Positions 17,431 through 27,435 of a stretch of 64,000 nt of DNA are shown here, piece after piece (positions within the stretch are counted from its first letter, which is position 1; every line of letters starts with the position of its first letter). A model generated the notes under the pieces. That model was not told the DNA's origin, did no database searches, and was given only the letters and a program-made list of their open reading frames with translations. The translations under genes and the position numbers were made by a program. Location of the stretch: assembly GCA_024637195.1 (NCBI GenBank), contig JAGXFN010000013.1, positions 1-64,000 of the forward strand. The letters are read 5' to 3'. This stretch comes from Arcobacter sp. (GTDB lineage Bacteria > Campylobacterota > Campylobacteria > Campylobacterales > Sulfurimonadaceae).

Positions 17431-17515
17431 ATGCAATTGCAAGGGTCTGAGTGAGGAAGCGTACTATCGTACGTGACGCCAGAAGCAACGCAGCAAGTGC
17501 GTCGCTTTTGGCACT
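17431..17515. repeat. GTAC-centred palindromic intergenic repeat, copy A
   Basis: Core CGTAC, TATC, GTACG (17460-17473), flanked by AAGGGTCTGAG on the left and GACGCC...ACGCAGCAAGTGCG...TTTTGGCA on the right. The same layout recurs at 27436-27505, so this is an interspersed repeat in the gap between clpS and ilvC. It may also help end transcription of the two convergent genes. Confidence 0.6.
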
Positions 17516-17557
17516 ACATACCGACATCCCTGTCGCTAAAGCGTAAATGGGGTAATG

Positions 17558-18640
<1,083 letters not shown>

Positions 18641-18767
18641 CTAAAGTTCTTCTCAAAATGGGCTGAAATCTTGTCTTAGACTATAAAATTTTTCTGGCTG
18701 TGCTCTTTGTTAGTTTACAACACATAAGATATAACGAGTTTTCAGTAAGGCCTAATGCGAACTCAAC

Positions 18768-18773
18768 TAAAAT
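18768..18773 (+). promoter_or_regulatory. Candidate -10 element of the HDOD-rnr-holA operon
   Basis: TAAAAT in CAACTAAAATATTGC, 34 bases before the HDOD start, which has a strong AAGGAGA ribosome-binding sequence. Confidence 0.45.
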
Positions 18774-18806
18774 ATTGCTATTATTAACGACTCGCAAGGA
18801 GATCGA

Positions 18807-19610
18807 ATGAACCCTGTTCTAAAACAGAAGATCCAACAACTGCCTGCTTTGCCCGAATCAGCGATACAGCTCGAAGCGATCTATCATAATCCCAACTCCA
18901 GTTTTGATGACATGGTCAAAGTGTTGGAGCGTGATCCTCTCTTGACAGCGGACATCTTAAAGGCTGCGAACTCCCCTCTGTACGGTTTTACCCGTGAGAT
19001 AAGTTCTATCACGCAGGCCGTCGGTCTTTTTGGCATGGGAACGATCCGCGGTTTCGCATTGGCGATGATCGTCAAAAAAAGCTTTGATCTGAACCTCAAA
19101 CCTTATGGGATCTCAAACACGCAGTTTTCTGATCTTTCCAAGGCGCAAAATGCCCTGGCGGTTAACTGGTATCTTCGCAAAGACCCGAAGATGATGGAAT
19201 TCCTCTCTCCTGCTTCTTTTTTGATCGAGATCGGCAAGGTCCTGATTGCCCAGCTTCTTATCGAAGAGGAGAAAGAGACGCTTTTCAAAGAGAGGCTTGC
19301 TACATCTGATTCGGTGCGTGCACTTGAGGAGGAGTTCTGCGCCACCCATACGGCTGAAGTCTCTGCCAATATCTTTGACCACTGGAAGTTTGACGAAAGA
19401 CTCATCAGCCTTATCCGCCACTGCGGTGAACCCGATGAAGTCGATGCCAGCCTCAAAGAAGCCTCTAAAGTACTCCATGTGATTCGTGCTGCAACGACGC
19501 TCGAGGGTCTTTTTACGGACAAGAGCCTATTGGAAGCCAAGCTCCTGATCGTTCAATACGCTCTGGATCTAGAGAGCTTTGATGCTGCTATAGCAAAAAT
19601 GTCTGCGTGA
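18807..19610 (+). CDS. HDOD domain protein
   Basis: 267 residues, essentially one HDOD domain (about 8-200). LPALPESAIQLEAIYHNPN (11-29) and the following LERDPLLTADILKAANSPLYG are the standard opening of this HD-related, non-hydrolytic output domain, found in bacterial signalling and regulation. The catalytic HD pair of true HD phosphohydrolases is absent. Its stop overlaps the rnr start (GTGA), so it is translated together with RNase R and HolA, which hints at a link with RNA or replication control. Confidence 0.85.
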   Translation: MNPVLKQKIQQLPALPESAIQLEAIYHNPNSSFDDMVKVLERDPLLTADILKAANSPLYGFTREISSITQAVGLFGMGTIRGFALAMIVKKSFDLNLKPYGISNTQFSDLSKAQNALAVNWYLRKDPKMMEFLSPASFLIEIGKVLIAQLLIEEEKETLFKERLATSDSVRALEEEFCATHTAEVSANIFDHWKFDERLISLIRHCGEPDEVDASLKEASKVLHVIRAATTLEGLFTDKSLLEAKLLIVQYALDLESFDAAIAKMSA

Positions 19611-21598
19611 AAATATTTTTAATCAAACTGACACACGGTGTCATTGAAGCCGACCTTGACTCCAAAGAGAAGGAGCTGCTGCATGAGCTTCATGCCAAGG
19701 GACTTTTAAACCAAGACGGTTCTACCTATACGCTTAACTCAAAATACCGCGCGGGACTCATCGACCTGACGCAGACCGGGCCGGCCTATCTCAAAGTCAT
19801 CGGCACCTCTATGAAAGATCTTTTTATCGAAGAAAAAGACCTTAACGGCGCGGACGAAGAAGACCTGGTCATAGTTCAACGCCTTATCGGCCGTCGGGGA
19901 AAACCCTCCGCCGTCGTCGTCCATATCGTCGGAAAAGCCGAGGTATACGGAGTTGCTGCGATAAAGATCGTCAACAACCAAAAGGTGCTCAGCGACCTCA
20001 AGACCGATACACCCGTAGCGATTAAACTGCCTCTTAACGCGCTGGATGAATACAAAGTCAACGATGTTTTTCAGATCGATTATCAAAATGAGAAAATAAA
20101 AGCCCATCTTGGAAACCTGGATGACCCTTTTGTGGATGAGCTGATCGCTCTGGCCCTGTTCAACCGCCATAATGAGTTTGACGAGAGTATCTTGGAGCAG
20201 GCGAAGACCTTTGGGACTCGTGTCGATGCAACAGACTACCCTGAACGCAAAGACCTCCGCCATCTTCCGTTTTGCACCATTGATCCCGTTACGGCAAAAG
20301 ATTTTGACGACGCGATCTATTTTGATGAGCAAGAGTCGGCTCTTTATGTCGCTATCGCCGATGTCTCCGCCTATGTCGAGCCCTTCGGTCCGATAGACAC
20401 AGAGGCGATGTACCGCGGCTTCACCGTCTACTTCCCGCACAAGTCGGTTCCTATGCTGCCGCGCGAACTGAGCGAAAACCTCTGTTCGCTTCGCCCCAAC
20501 GAAGACAGGCTGGCCTTTACTTTTAAGATCTTCTTGGATCCCGAGACACTCGATGTAACCGCTACCGAGCTCTACGAGACTCTGATCCATTCACGCCGCC
20601 GCTACAACTACGCCGAGGTCGATGCCTTTTTTGATGGTGAGTTAAAGGCCAAAGACGAACATGACAAGGTCACCATGGCCTATCTGCCAAAACTCAAAGA
20701 GGTGACCGAGAAACTGCGCGAAAAACGTATGCTCAGAGGCTATGACTTCCGTTCGCGCGAATTCGATATCCATCTCAACGAGCAAGGGCTGATCGAGAGT
20801 GTTCATTGTGAGCCAGAGACCCCTTCTCACGGCCTGATAGAGGACTGTATGCTCCTCGCCAATAAAGCGGCGGCATCTATGTTTGATCGCGGTGTCTTCC
20901 GTGTGCATGAATCGCCAAGTCCGCTTAAGCTTCAAGCCCTTTATGCCCAGCTTTCAAGCATCGGCATCGACATCGAGATCAAAGGCTCCATCCGTCAGAC
21001 CATTGAGGATATCCAGCGTAAAGCCGACCGGCTCGGTCTGGCCGAAGAGGTCGATACCCTCATCATCCAGTCGCAGATGCAAGCACGCTATGCACCGGAC
21101 AATCTGGGGCACTTCGGGCTCGGGTTTGACACCTACACGCACTTCACTTCGCCGATCAGGCGTTACTCCGACCTGATGGTACACCGGCTTTTAAAGGCGA
21201 TATTGGCAAATGACATTGACCAGGCCGGTTACCTGATGCGCAACATAGATGCGCTCTGCGAGCAGATCAGCATCTTGGAAAGAGAGGCCGACAAAACGGC
21301 AAAAGACCTTGAAAACCGCAAATATGCCCGTTGGGCTGCACCGAGGATAGGAAAACGCGTTAAAGCCCGCGTTATCTCCCTTGATCCCTACCCTGTCGCC
21401 ATCTTGTTTGACGAGATCATCGGTGCGCGCATCTTCTTGCGAGGCGATGAGGGCTTGCAGCTTTTTGGCAACATCGAGGTCGAACTGATCGAAGCGAGCA
21501 TCGCCACGACCAAGATCTACGGCCGTTTTATCCGGCATATCGAGACTCTTGAAGAAGCCAATGGCCCAGAATGCCCTCCGTCTAAAGAGTTGTTGTGA
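19607..21598 (+). CDS. rnr: Ribonuclease R / RNase II family 3'-5' exoribonuclease
   Basis: 663 residues. It degrades structured RNA from the 3' end. After about 200 residues of N-terminal cold-shock-like domain, the RNB catalytic domain starts with DLRHLPFCTIDPVTAKDFDD (near 213-232), where clustered aspartates bind Mg. HFTSPIRRYSDLMVHR (near 511-526) is the second family motif. An S1-like domain ends the protein. Shorter than E. coli RNase R (about 810), as usual in this phylum. Starts at GTG overlapping the HDOD stop. Confidence 0.93.
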   Translation: MKIFLIKLTHGVIEADLDSKEKELLHELHAKGLLNQDGSTYTLNSKYRAGLIDLTQTGPAYLKVIGTSMKDLFIEEKDLNGADEEDLVIVQRLIGRRGKPSAVVVHIVGKAEVYGVAAIKIVNNQKVLSDLKTDTPVAIKLPLNALDEYKVNDVFQIDYQNEKIKAHLGNLDDPFVDELIALALFNRHNEFDESILEQAKTFGTRVDATDYPERKDLRHLPFCTIDPVTAKDFDDAIYFDEQESALYVAIADVSAYVEPFGPIDTEAMYRGFTVYFPHKSVPMLPRELSENLCSLRPNEDRLAFTFKIFLDPETLDVTATELYETLIHSRRRYNYAEVDAFFDGELKAKDEHDKVTMAYLPKLKEVTEKLREKRMLRGYDFRSREFDIHLNEQGLIESVHCEPETPSHGLIEDCMLLANKAAASMFDRGVFRVHESPSPLKLQALYAQLSSIGIDIEIKGSIRQTIEDIQRKADRLGLAEEVDTLIIQSQMQARYAPDNLGHFGLGFDTYTHFTSPIRRYSDLMVHRLLKAILANDIDQAGYLMRNIDALCEQISILEREADKTAKDLENRKYARWAAPRIGKRVKARVISLDPYPVAILFDEIIGARIFLRGDEGLQLFGNIEVELIEASIATTKIYGRFIRHIETLEEANGPECPPSKELL

Positions 21599-22572
21599 TC
21601 AAAAAACAGGATTTTGAGCGCCTGCTTCAGCAAGGCAGTATGCCGCGTGCGGTGATGCTATTTGGCGAGTCTGAGTTTATGATCGATTTTTATGCCCAGA
21701 AGCTCTGCGAGACATGGGCTGCAGAGGATGATGTCTTTTCGCTTTATCACCAAGACTATCATTTCAACGATGCCAAGGCACACCTCTCTCAAGGTTCTCT
21801 TTTCGGCGGAAACAATGTTCTGCTTATAAAAAATGAAAAGAAAGTTCCTGCCAAAGAGCTCGACGAAATGATCACATATGTGGCCAAAAGCCCTTCAAAC
21901 TATCTGATCTACTGCTACTACGGAAGCGACTACAAAACCTCAAACAAACCCTTTTCTCCAAAGGTGGGCGCGGACAGTCTGCGTTTTTTTCATCCCTTCT
22001 TCAGCGAGGCAAAAAGCATACTCAGACTGGAGTCTCAGAAACTGCATCTTCAGATCACTGAGGATGCGATAACCCATCTGCTACTTAGCCAAAATTCCAA
22101 TCTATCCCTGGCCTGCAATGAGCTTGAAAAACTCTCTGTCTTGCAAAAGCCCATCCATGCAAAAGAGATTGATGAGCTTGTTTTTCCTTTGGCAGAAGTC
22201 AAACTTGACCAACTGATTATGGCTTTGTTGGAAAAAAAAGATTTCCGCTGCAACCTTGAGCGTCTTTTGGAAACGGGAGAAAACGAAGTTCAGATCATTA
22301 CGGCTATCAGCAATTTCATCACCCAGCTTTTTCTCTTTCATACCTATATAAAGGTCAACGGTGCCATAGATTCAGCAGCCGTCTTGGGCTACAAGCTCCC
22401 CGGCTTTGTGGAAAAAGAGCGTGCGGCATTGTCCATACGGTTTAAACTGCGCACCTACGAGAAGCTTCTTGATCACCTTCTGAAGACCGAACTGCTTTTG
22501 AAAAGCGGAGGACACAAGGACAACAGCGCCCTGCTTCTCTCTTCTCTTTTAAAACTTCAGATGCTGCTATAG
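21595..22572 (+). CDS. holA: DNA polymerase III subunit delta
   Basis: 325 residues. The delta subunit opens the beta sliding clamp in the clamp loader. The N-terminal part (MLFGESEFMIDFYAQKL, about 18-34) matches the delta family; the Walker A is naturally absent. FGGNNVLLIKNEKKVPAKEL and the helical C-terminal collar domain (about 210-320) follow the usual layout. It starts with GTG overlapping the rnr stop (GTGA). The rpsF leader follows. Confidence 0.85.
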   Translation: MIKKQDFERLLQQGSMPRAVMLFGESEFMIDFYAQKLCETWAAEDDVFSLYHQDYHFNDAKAHLSQGSLFGGNNVLLIKNEKKVPAKELDEMITYVAKSPSNYLIYCYYGSDYKTSNKPFSPKVGADSLRFFHPFFSEAKSILRLESQKLHLQITEDAITHLLLSQNSNLSLACNELEKLSVLQKPIHAKEIDELVFPLAEVKLDQLIMALLEKKDFRCNLERLLETGENEVQIITAISNFITQLFLFHTYIKVNGAIDSAAVLGYKLPGFVEKERAALSIRFKLRTYEKLLDHLLKTELLLKSGGHKDNSALLLSSLLKLQMLL

Positions 22573-22712
22573 CCCTAAATCTTCTCTCGCCTAGCATTTA
22601 TTTATAATAACTTTTTAAGACGAGATTGGATAAAATTCGCGCGTTCCTTGCTCTTTGTGTTTCAATGGTGGCCCGTATATTGTATATTAGGCGCCAATAT
22701 GAAATGCATAAT

Positions 22713-22735
22713 AGACAGTTTCTATGAAATTGTCT
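22713..22735 (+). promoter_or_regulatory. Hairpin in the rpsF leader
   Basis: AGACAGTTTC, loop TAT, GAAATTGTCT form a 10-bp stem with one G-T pair, 38 bases before the rpsF ATG. Many bacteria carry an S6:S18-binding leader here; I cannot confirm its CCG loop motif in this stem. A TAAAAT element at 22631-22636 is a possible promoter about 80 bases upstream. Confidence 0.45.
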
Positions 22736-22773
22736 AGATCCAGAAGGTGCTATAAATCCAAAAGGAGATCTCT

Positions 22774-23220
22774 ATGAGACATTACGAAAACCTCGTAATC
22801 CTAAAACCGACATTGACTGCCGAAGAAATGGAAGCAGCCATTGCACAAATCGAAAACAACATCACTAAAGATGGTGGTGAAATCGTTGGTCGCGAAGCTA
22901 AGGGTATGAAAAAACTTGCTTACGAAATCAACAAGCACCCGCGTGGTTATTTCCACATTATGTATTTCAAAATTGCTCCATCTGCAATCGTGGAAATTGA
23001 GCGTCTTTACCGCATCAACGAAAATGTACTTCGTTTCGTTACTGTCAAGTATGACAGCAAACGTGAAATAAAGGCGTGGGAAGATATGGTAGCTAAGACA
23101 CTTAAAGTTGCAAAAGCACCTGAAGCTGCGGCAGAAGCCCCGGCTGTAGCTGAAACACCGGTTGTAGCTGAAACTCCAGCTCCTGAAGCTCCGGCAGAAG
23201 AAGTAAAAGCAGACGCGTAA
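22774..23220 (+). CDS. rpsF: 30S ribosomal protein S6
   Basis: 148 residues. S6 binds S18 on the platform of the small ribosomal subunit. RHYENLVILKPTL (2-14) and KKLAYEINKHPRGYFHIMYF (near 49-68) are typical. After residue about 112 comes a tail of some 35 residues rich in Ala, Pro and Glu (repeats of AEAPA/AETP), longer than in most bacteria. AAAAGGAG lies before the ATG. First gene of rpsF-ssb-rpsR. Confidence 0.97.
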   Translation: MRHYENLVILKPTLTAEEMEAAIAQIENNITKDGGEIVGREAKGMKKLAYEINKHPRGYFHIMYFKIAPSAIVEIERLYRINENVLRFVTVKYDSKREIKAWEDMVAKTLKVAKAPEAAAEAPAVAETPVVAETPAPEAPAEEVKADA

Positions 23221-23235
23221 GTCTAAGGAAAAACT

Positions 23236-23784
23236 ATGTTTAATAAAGTTGTACTGGTAGGAAATCTCACTCGCGATATCGAATTGCGTTATGCACAGAG
23301 CGGAAGCGCTATAGCAAACACGGCGATCGCGACTAGTCGCAAGTTCACCCAAAACGGAGAGCGTAAGGAAGAGGTATGTTTTATCGACATCACTTTTTTC
23401 GGCCGCTCTGCTGAAGTTGCGAACCAGTACCTTAGACGTGGTAGCAAGATTCTTGTCGAAGGCAGACTGAATTTTGATCAATGGGTTGCCCAAGACGGCA
23501 GTAAGCGCTCAAAGCACAGTGTGATCGTCGAGACAATGCAGATGCTTGACTCTAAAGCTGATGCGGCTCAGGGTGGCGGATATGACGCTCCTGCGCAGCA
23601 GCACAGCCAAGGAGCCGCTCCTTCGCAGTCTCAACAGTCATACGGACAGCCTAAACAGCAATCCAATGGTCAACAAAACAGTTATGGCAATACGCAGCAA
23701 CAGCCGCAGAGCCAGCAAAGACAAGAGATGCCTCAACACAACATCCCCGTAATCGACATCGACGAAGATGAGATTCCGTTCTAG
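23236..23784 (+). CDS. ssb: Single-stranded DNA-binding protein
   Basis: 182 residues. The OB-fold (1-105) opens with MFNKVVLVGNLTRDIELRYA and protects single-stranded DNA in replication and repair. A long Gln/Ser-rich, unstructured linker (about 115-170, many QQ and SQ) leads to the acidic tip DIDEDEIPF, the docking site for partner proteins. It lies 15 bases after rpsF and 21 before rpsR, the widely conserved order. Confidence 0.97.
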   Translation: MFNKVVLVGNLTRDIELRYAQSGSAIANTAIATSRKFTQNGERKEEVCFIDITFFGRSAEVANQYLRRGSKILVEGRLNFDQWVAQDGSKRSKHSVIVETMQMLDSKADAAQGGGYDAPAQQHSQGAAPSQSQQSYGQPKQQSNGQQNSYGNTQQQPQSQQRQEMPQHNIPVIDIDEDEIPF

Positions 23785-23805
23785 AAATATCATAAGGAAA
23801 TAATT

Positions 23806-24072
23806 ATGGCTGAAAGAAGAAAATACAAAAAACGTTATTGTAAATACTGTGAAGCAAAAATTGACTTCATCGATTACAAAGATACTAACTCGATCAAGCA
23901 CTCTATGTCAGAGCGCTACAAGATCATGCCTCGCCGTTTGACAGGTAACTGTAAGCGTCACCAGGAGATGATCTCAAATGCGATCAAACGTGCACGTCAA
24001 GCGGCATTGGTTCCTTACACTGTTTCACGTAAGGTAATCGTTGCTTATCCATTTGACAACATCGTTGGATAA
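23806..24072 (+). CDS. rpsR: 30S ribosomal protein S18
   Basis: 88 residues, the S6 partner on the ribosome platform. [15 protein letters not shown] (about 12-26) keeps two cysteines that may bind zinc, and the core [17 protein letters not shown] is the family hallmark. The gene ends the rpsF-ssb-rpsR set and is followed by a GC-rich hairpin. Confidence 0.97.
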   Translation: MAERRKYKKRYCKYCEAKIDFIDYKDTNSIKHSMSERYKIMPRRLTGNCKRHQEMISNAIKRARQAALVPYTVSRKVIVAYPFDNIVG

Positions 24073-24082
24073 ATAAGCTTTA

Positions 24083-24103
24083 GCTTTCGCCTTCTGGCGA
24101 AGC
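24083..24103. other. GC-rich hairpin after rpsR
   Basis: GCTTTCGCC, TTCT, GGCGAAGC form a stem with one bulged T. No T-tract follows on the plus strand, so it may be a weak terminator or an RNA 3' protector. Confidence 0.5.
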
Positions 24104-24246
24104 TTAACACAACCCCATGCTCTTCCTTCGTCTATTTTACTTTCCACTTTAATACTTTTACTAATCCCGAATCTTATTTTTTTTTAATATTTATTTGACT
24201 ATTCTATATTCAATCAATAATTAAAAACTATCCAAAAGAGCGCGCT

Positions 24247-25578
24247 ATGACATTTCTACAGCATTTACAAAGCAGCCTGATCTTAGGCACAAAAATGGCT
24301 CATCCGGAAGAAGAACATTTTTTAAAACAGGAGTGCAAAGAACTCATCTCCTGTATTGACAAGGACAGCAGTGATGCACTGAAACTTCTCATTGAGGCAG
24401 GTTTGGATCCCGACAAATGCGAAGAGAGACATATCACAGCACTCTCTTATGCTGTCATTCATGAGAAGAAAGAGGCCGTGCAGTGTCTGCTAAGCTACGG
24501 CTGCGATGTCAATCATGCCGACGGCTTCAACCGCAGAGCTCTGGATTATGCCTACGAGGGCAAAAACCAGGAGATAACAGAGCTTCTTCTGCGCTACGGT
24601 GCCTTTTCGCAAAACAGTGCGCTCCGCTCTAACAAACTCAGCTTTGATGTTTCTAACATTTTTGAAGCGGCCCTGCTCGGAAACCTTCATGCCCTTGTCT
24701 ACTACTATAACCTTGGCACCAATATTCATCATTTTCCACCCAACAAAAGAACCTTGCTTCACCTGTGCATAGAAGGAAATAATCCCAAGCTTTTGATCTA
24801 TCTGCTCAACAAAGGGATCAATATCGATGAAGCAGATCAAACCGGCAATTCGGCCCTAATGATGGCCGCCATGGAGCCGTCACGACTAAGACTTCTAGAG
24901 ATACTGATCAATCGCAATGCCACACTCGATCAGCGCAATCACAGAGACACCTCCGCGCTGACACTGGCCATCAGGCGTTTTAATATTCACGCCGCAATAC
25001 TGCTGGTCAGAGCCGGTGCCAATGTCAATATACGCGACGGTGTAGAGACTCCGCTTAGCTTAACGCACAAGGCGCTTGGCCGGGCATATGACAAGAGCCT
25101 TCAACAGGAGCTTAGAGACTTGGAAACCTTACTGATGAGCAAGGGTGCGCACGTCAACAATAATAACGATAAACTGATGTGGTCTCCCCTGATGCAAACC
25201 GCCAGTCACTACCCGGATGAGAGAAACTTGACACACCTGAAACTGCTGATAAAACTGGGTGCCAAGATCGATCAGAGGGACAAGAACAAGCGAACAGCAC
25301 TGATGATAGCCTCTTCGCTTGGACGTATTGAGGCCTTGGGCATATTGATAAAACACGGCGCCCAAATGAATATATTTGACAAATTCGGGTGGACGGCACT
25401 GATGCTGGCTGTTTACTATAATCAAAAAGAGGTTGTGAAGTTTCTTCTGCAAGCCGGTGCTGATGTCAATATATCTACCAAAAAAGGGTTCTCTGCCTTG
25501 AAAATAGCCCTTGATAAAGAGCGGGTTTCCCTCATCCCTATACTCAAGAATTATGGGGCTGTCTTTCCCAACGAATAG
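24247..25578 (+). CDS. Ankyrin repeat protein
   Basis: 443 residues made almost wholly of ankyrin repeats (about ten, from residue 35 on), shown by recurring patterns such as TALSYAVIHEKKEAVQCLLS, GADVN, NSALMMAA and TALMLAVYYNQKEVVKFLLQ. Ankyrin stacks bind other proteins; the partner cannot be read from sequence. No signal peptide or membrane segment, so probably cytoplasmic. Preceded by a 170-base AT-rich gap after rpsR without other genes. It heads a cluster of accessory-looking genes. Confidence 0.88.
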   Translation: MTFLQHLQSSLILGTKMAHPEEEHFLKQECKELISCIDKDSSDALKLLIEAGLDPDKCEERHITALSYAVIHEKKEAVQCLLSYGCDVNHADGFNRRALDYAYEGKNQEITELLLRYGAFSQNSALRSNKLSFDVSNIFEAALLGNLHALVYYYNLGTNIHHFPPNKRTLLHLCIEGNNPKLLIYLLNKGINIDEADQTGNSALMMAAMEPSRLRLLEILINRNATLDQRNHRDTSALTLAIRRFNIHAAILLVRAGANVNIRDGVETPLSLTHKALGRAYDKSLQQELRDLETLLMSKGAHVNNNNDKLMWSPLMQTASHYPDERNLTHLKLLIKLGAKIDQRDKNKRTALMIASSLGRIEALGILIKHGAQMNIFDKFGWTALMLAVYYNQKEVVKFLLQAGADVNISTKKGFSALKIALDKERVSLIPILKNYGAVFPNE

Positions 25579-25661
25579 CGGCTGAACGCTAACGGCATAA
25601 GCTTGCTGAAAATTGCCGGGAATGGTATGCATCTTGCTTTATCTTCCTAAAATGGACACTG

Positions 25662-27380
25662 ATGAAGTATCTTTTTCTTTCTATTCTTCTTATTTCCTCA
25701 TTACATAGCGCTGTCAGTGAATTCAAGTCTGATGATTATCAAATTATTATTGGAAAAGAGTTTGATGATGAGGCCTTGGACATTGTACAGGACTATGACA
25801 GAGATATCTCTATTGTCGGTTATACTCAAAACTTTTTGGCGAAGAAACAGGTATCACAGAGTTTCACTAATGCCTTTGATTATTTAGCGTCACAACACAG
25901 TGCTCAAGGTGAACAGCTTCGTTTGATCAAACTTGACCAAAATGCGCAGATCAGCAATGACCTCAGTTTTAAACTCACCGAGTTCAACCGCGGCACCAGT
26001 ATTGTCAAAACCGTAGGGGACGGTTATCTTCTCGGCGGCTACACGCATAATGGAGATATGCTGATAGGTGCACTGGATGAACAGGGCAAGCAGTCATATT
26101 TCAAAACATTCGGTACAGCAAACTTTGACCGTCTTCATGCACTTATAGGGCTTGAGGACGGGGGGAGTGTTGCCATAGGAACAGCTCAGAGTTCACGAAA
26201 GACGCATGATGATATATTTTTTCAGGGCCTAGGAAAAAATGATCTTTATCTTGTGAGGTTTGGACGTGATGGGAAGATCCAATGGGAAAAGAAATATGGA
26301 ACAACAGGAAAAGACACCGGAGTAGATGCTGTTTCTACAGGGGATGGCGGTTTTATAGTGATCGGCCTTTCGCAGGAATCAAATAGCTCAGTGCTCATGG
26401 CAGCAAAGATAAGCGAGACCGGCGACGCCTTATGGCTGAAAAAATTTCCTAAGACCGGGCATCAAAAAGCTCATAAAATCATCCAGACGGACGAAGGCAA
26501 CTACCTGATCTCCGCGGGCTTTGAAAACAAAAACAGTAAAAACAACATTCGTCTGATTACTATAGACGATGAAGGGAACACCCTGTGGGAGAAAAACCTT
26601 TATGCTGATGTCGATGAACAGTTAAACGATATATGTATGGATCTCAAGGGCAATTTCCTCGGTGTCGGTTACTCCAAAAAGCCAAACTCCTCGGACATGG
26701 ATGGACTTGTCCGCTATTATGACCATAATGCCAACATGCTCTGGGAAAGAAAGTTTGGCAAGAAGCGCCAGGATGCCTTCAAGAGCGTAGTACTTTTACA
26801 TGATAACAGTTTTGCTATCGCCGGTTTTAGCAACTCATTCGCGGACAAAGGACGGCAGATATGGGTACTCAAGCTTAACGATGATGGAAGTTTTGTCAAA
26901 AAGCAGAGCAAGAAATATCTCGGAATATATGAAGCCCTGCTCGCCGAGTTTTCCTCCTCTGCGGATGTACATATCTACAAAGATCTTCGTATCACCCATA
27001 GCGGCCTGATCTTCAAACAAGGCAGCGCTACATTGACCCAAGAGCACAAGGCTGTACTGGATAAGTTTATGCCGCGTCTGATCAAGGTGATGTCGCGCTA
27101 CAAAAAAGAGATCGAACACCTTCAAATAAACGGATACACCTCAAGCGAATGGATCGCTCCAGACACACAGCGCTATCTAAACAATGCCTACCTCTCCAAC
27201 GACAGAGCTATGCACGTACTTGAGTATAGCTATCAGCTTGAGCCATTAAAACAGTACCATGCATGGATAAGCCAGATACTAAGCACAGATGGCTATTCAT
27301 ACTCAAATCTGGTCTATAACAATGACAAAGAAAACAGGATCCGCTCACGCCGCGTAGAGTTTGAGATAAGGCTGAAATAA
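25662..27380 (+). CDS. Secreted repeat (propeller-like) protein with C-terminal OmpA-like domain
   Basis: 572 residues. Residues 1-19 are a signal peptide (MKYLFLSILLISSLHSAVS). Residues about 60-415 contain some seven repeats of about 50 residues of the form 'DGGFIVIG...I...G...W.KKF', as in beta-propeller-like outer-surface proteins. The last 150 residues resemble an OmpA peptidoglycan-binding domain: FKQGSATLTQEHKAVLDKF, LQINGYTSSEW, LSNDRAMHVLEY, then NRIRSRRVEFEI. This suggests an envelope protein tethered to peptidoglycan. No lipobox cysteine. Own role unknown; a GTAC repeat element follows it. Confidence 0.72.
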   Translation: MKYLFLSILLISSLHSAVSEFKSDDYQIIIGKEFDDEALDIVQDYDRDISIVGYTQNFLAKKQVSQSFTNAFDYLASQHSAQGEQLRLIKLDQNAQISNDLSFKLTEFNRGTSIVKTVGDGYLLGGYTHNGDMLIGALDEQGKQSYFKTFGTANFDRLHALIGLEDGGSVAIGTAQSSRKTHDDIFFQGLGKNDLYLVRFGRDGKIQWEKKYGTTGKDTGVDAVSTGDGGFIVIGLSQESNSSVLMAAKISETGDALWLKKFPKTGHQKAHKIIQTDEGNYLISAGFENKNSKNNIRLITIDDEGNTLWEKNLYADVDEQLNDICMDLKGNFLGVGYSKKPNSSDMDGLVRYYDHNANMLWERKFGKKRQDAFKSVVLLHDNSFAIAGFSNSFADKGRQIWVLKLNDDGSFVKKQSKKYLGIYEALLAEFSSSADVHIYKDLRITHSGLIFKQGSATLTQEHKAVLDKFMPRLIKVMSRYKKEIEHLQINGYTSSEWIAPDTQRYLNNAYLSNDRAMHVLEYSYQLEPLKQYHAWISQILSTDGYSYSNLVYNNDKENRIRSRRVEFEIRLK

Positions 27381-27435
27381 AATTTTATTGGATTTTAAAA
27401 GGATTGACCGCTAAGGTTTAAAGCAGATTTTATTT

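Noticed and set aside
19739-20590. 283-codon open frame antisense to rnr
   Set aside because: Lies wholly inside a conserved exoribonuclease gene; composition is that of a reverse-strand shadow.
22713-22735. Assignment of the rpsF hairpin as the known S6:S18 leader motif
   Set aside because: The characteristic CCG loop/bulge could not be located by eye, so only a hairpin is claimed.
22801-23493. 230-codon open frame antisense to rpsF and ssb
   Set aside because: Cys/Phe/Ser-rich product typical of antisense reading of Ala/Glu/Lys-rich genes; covers two certain genes and has no ribosome-binding signal.
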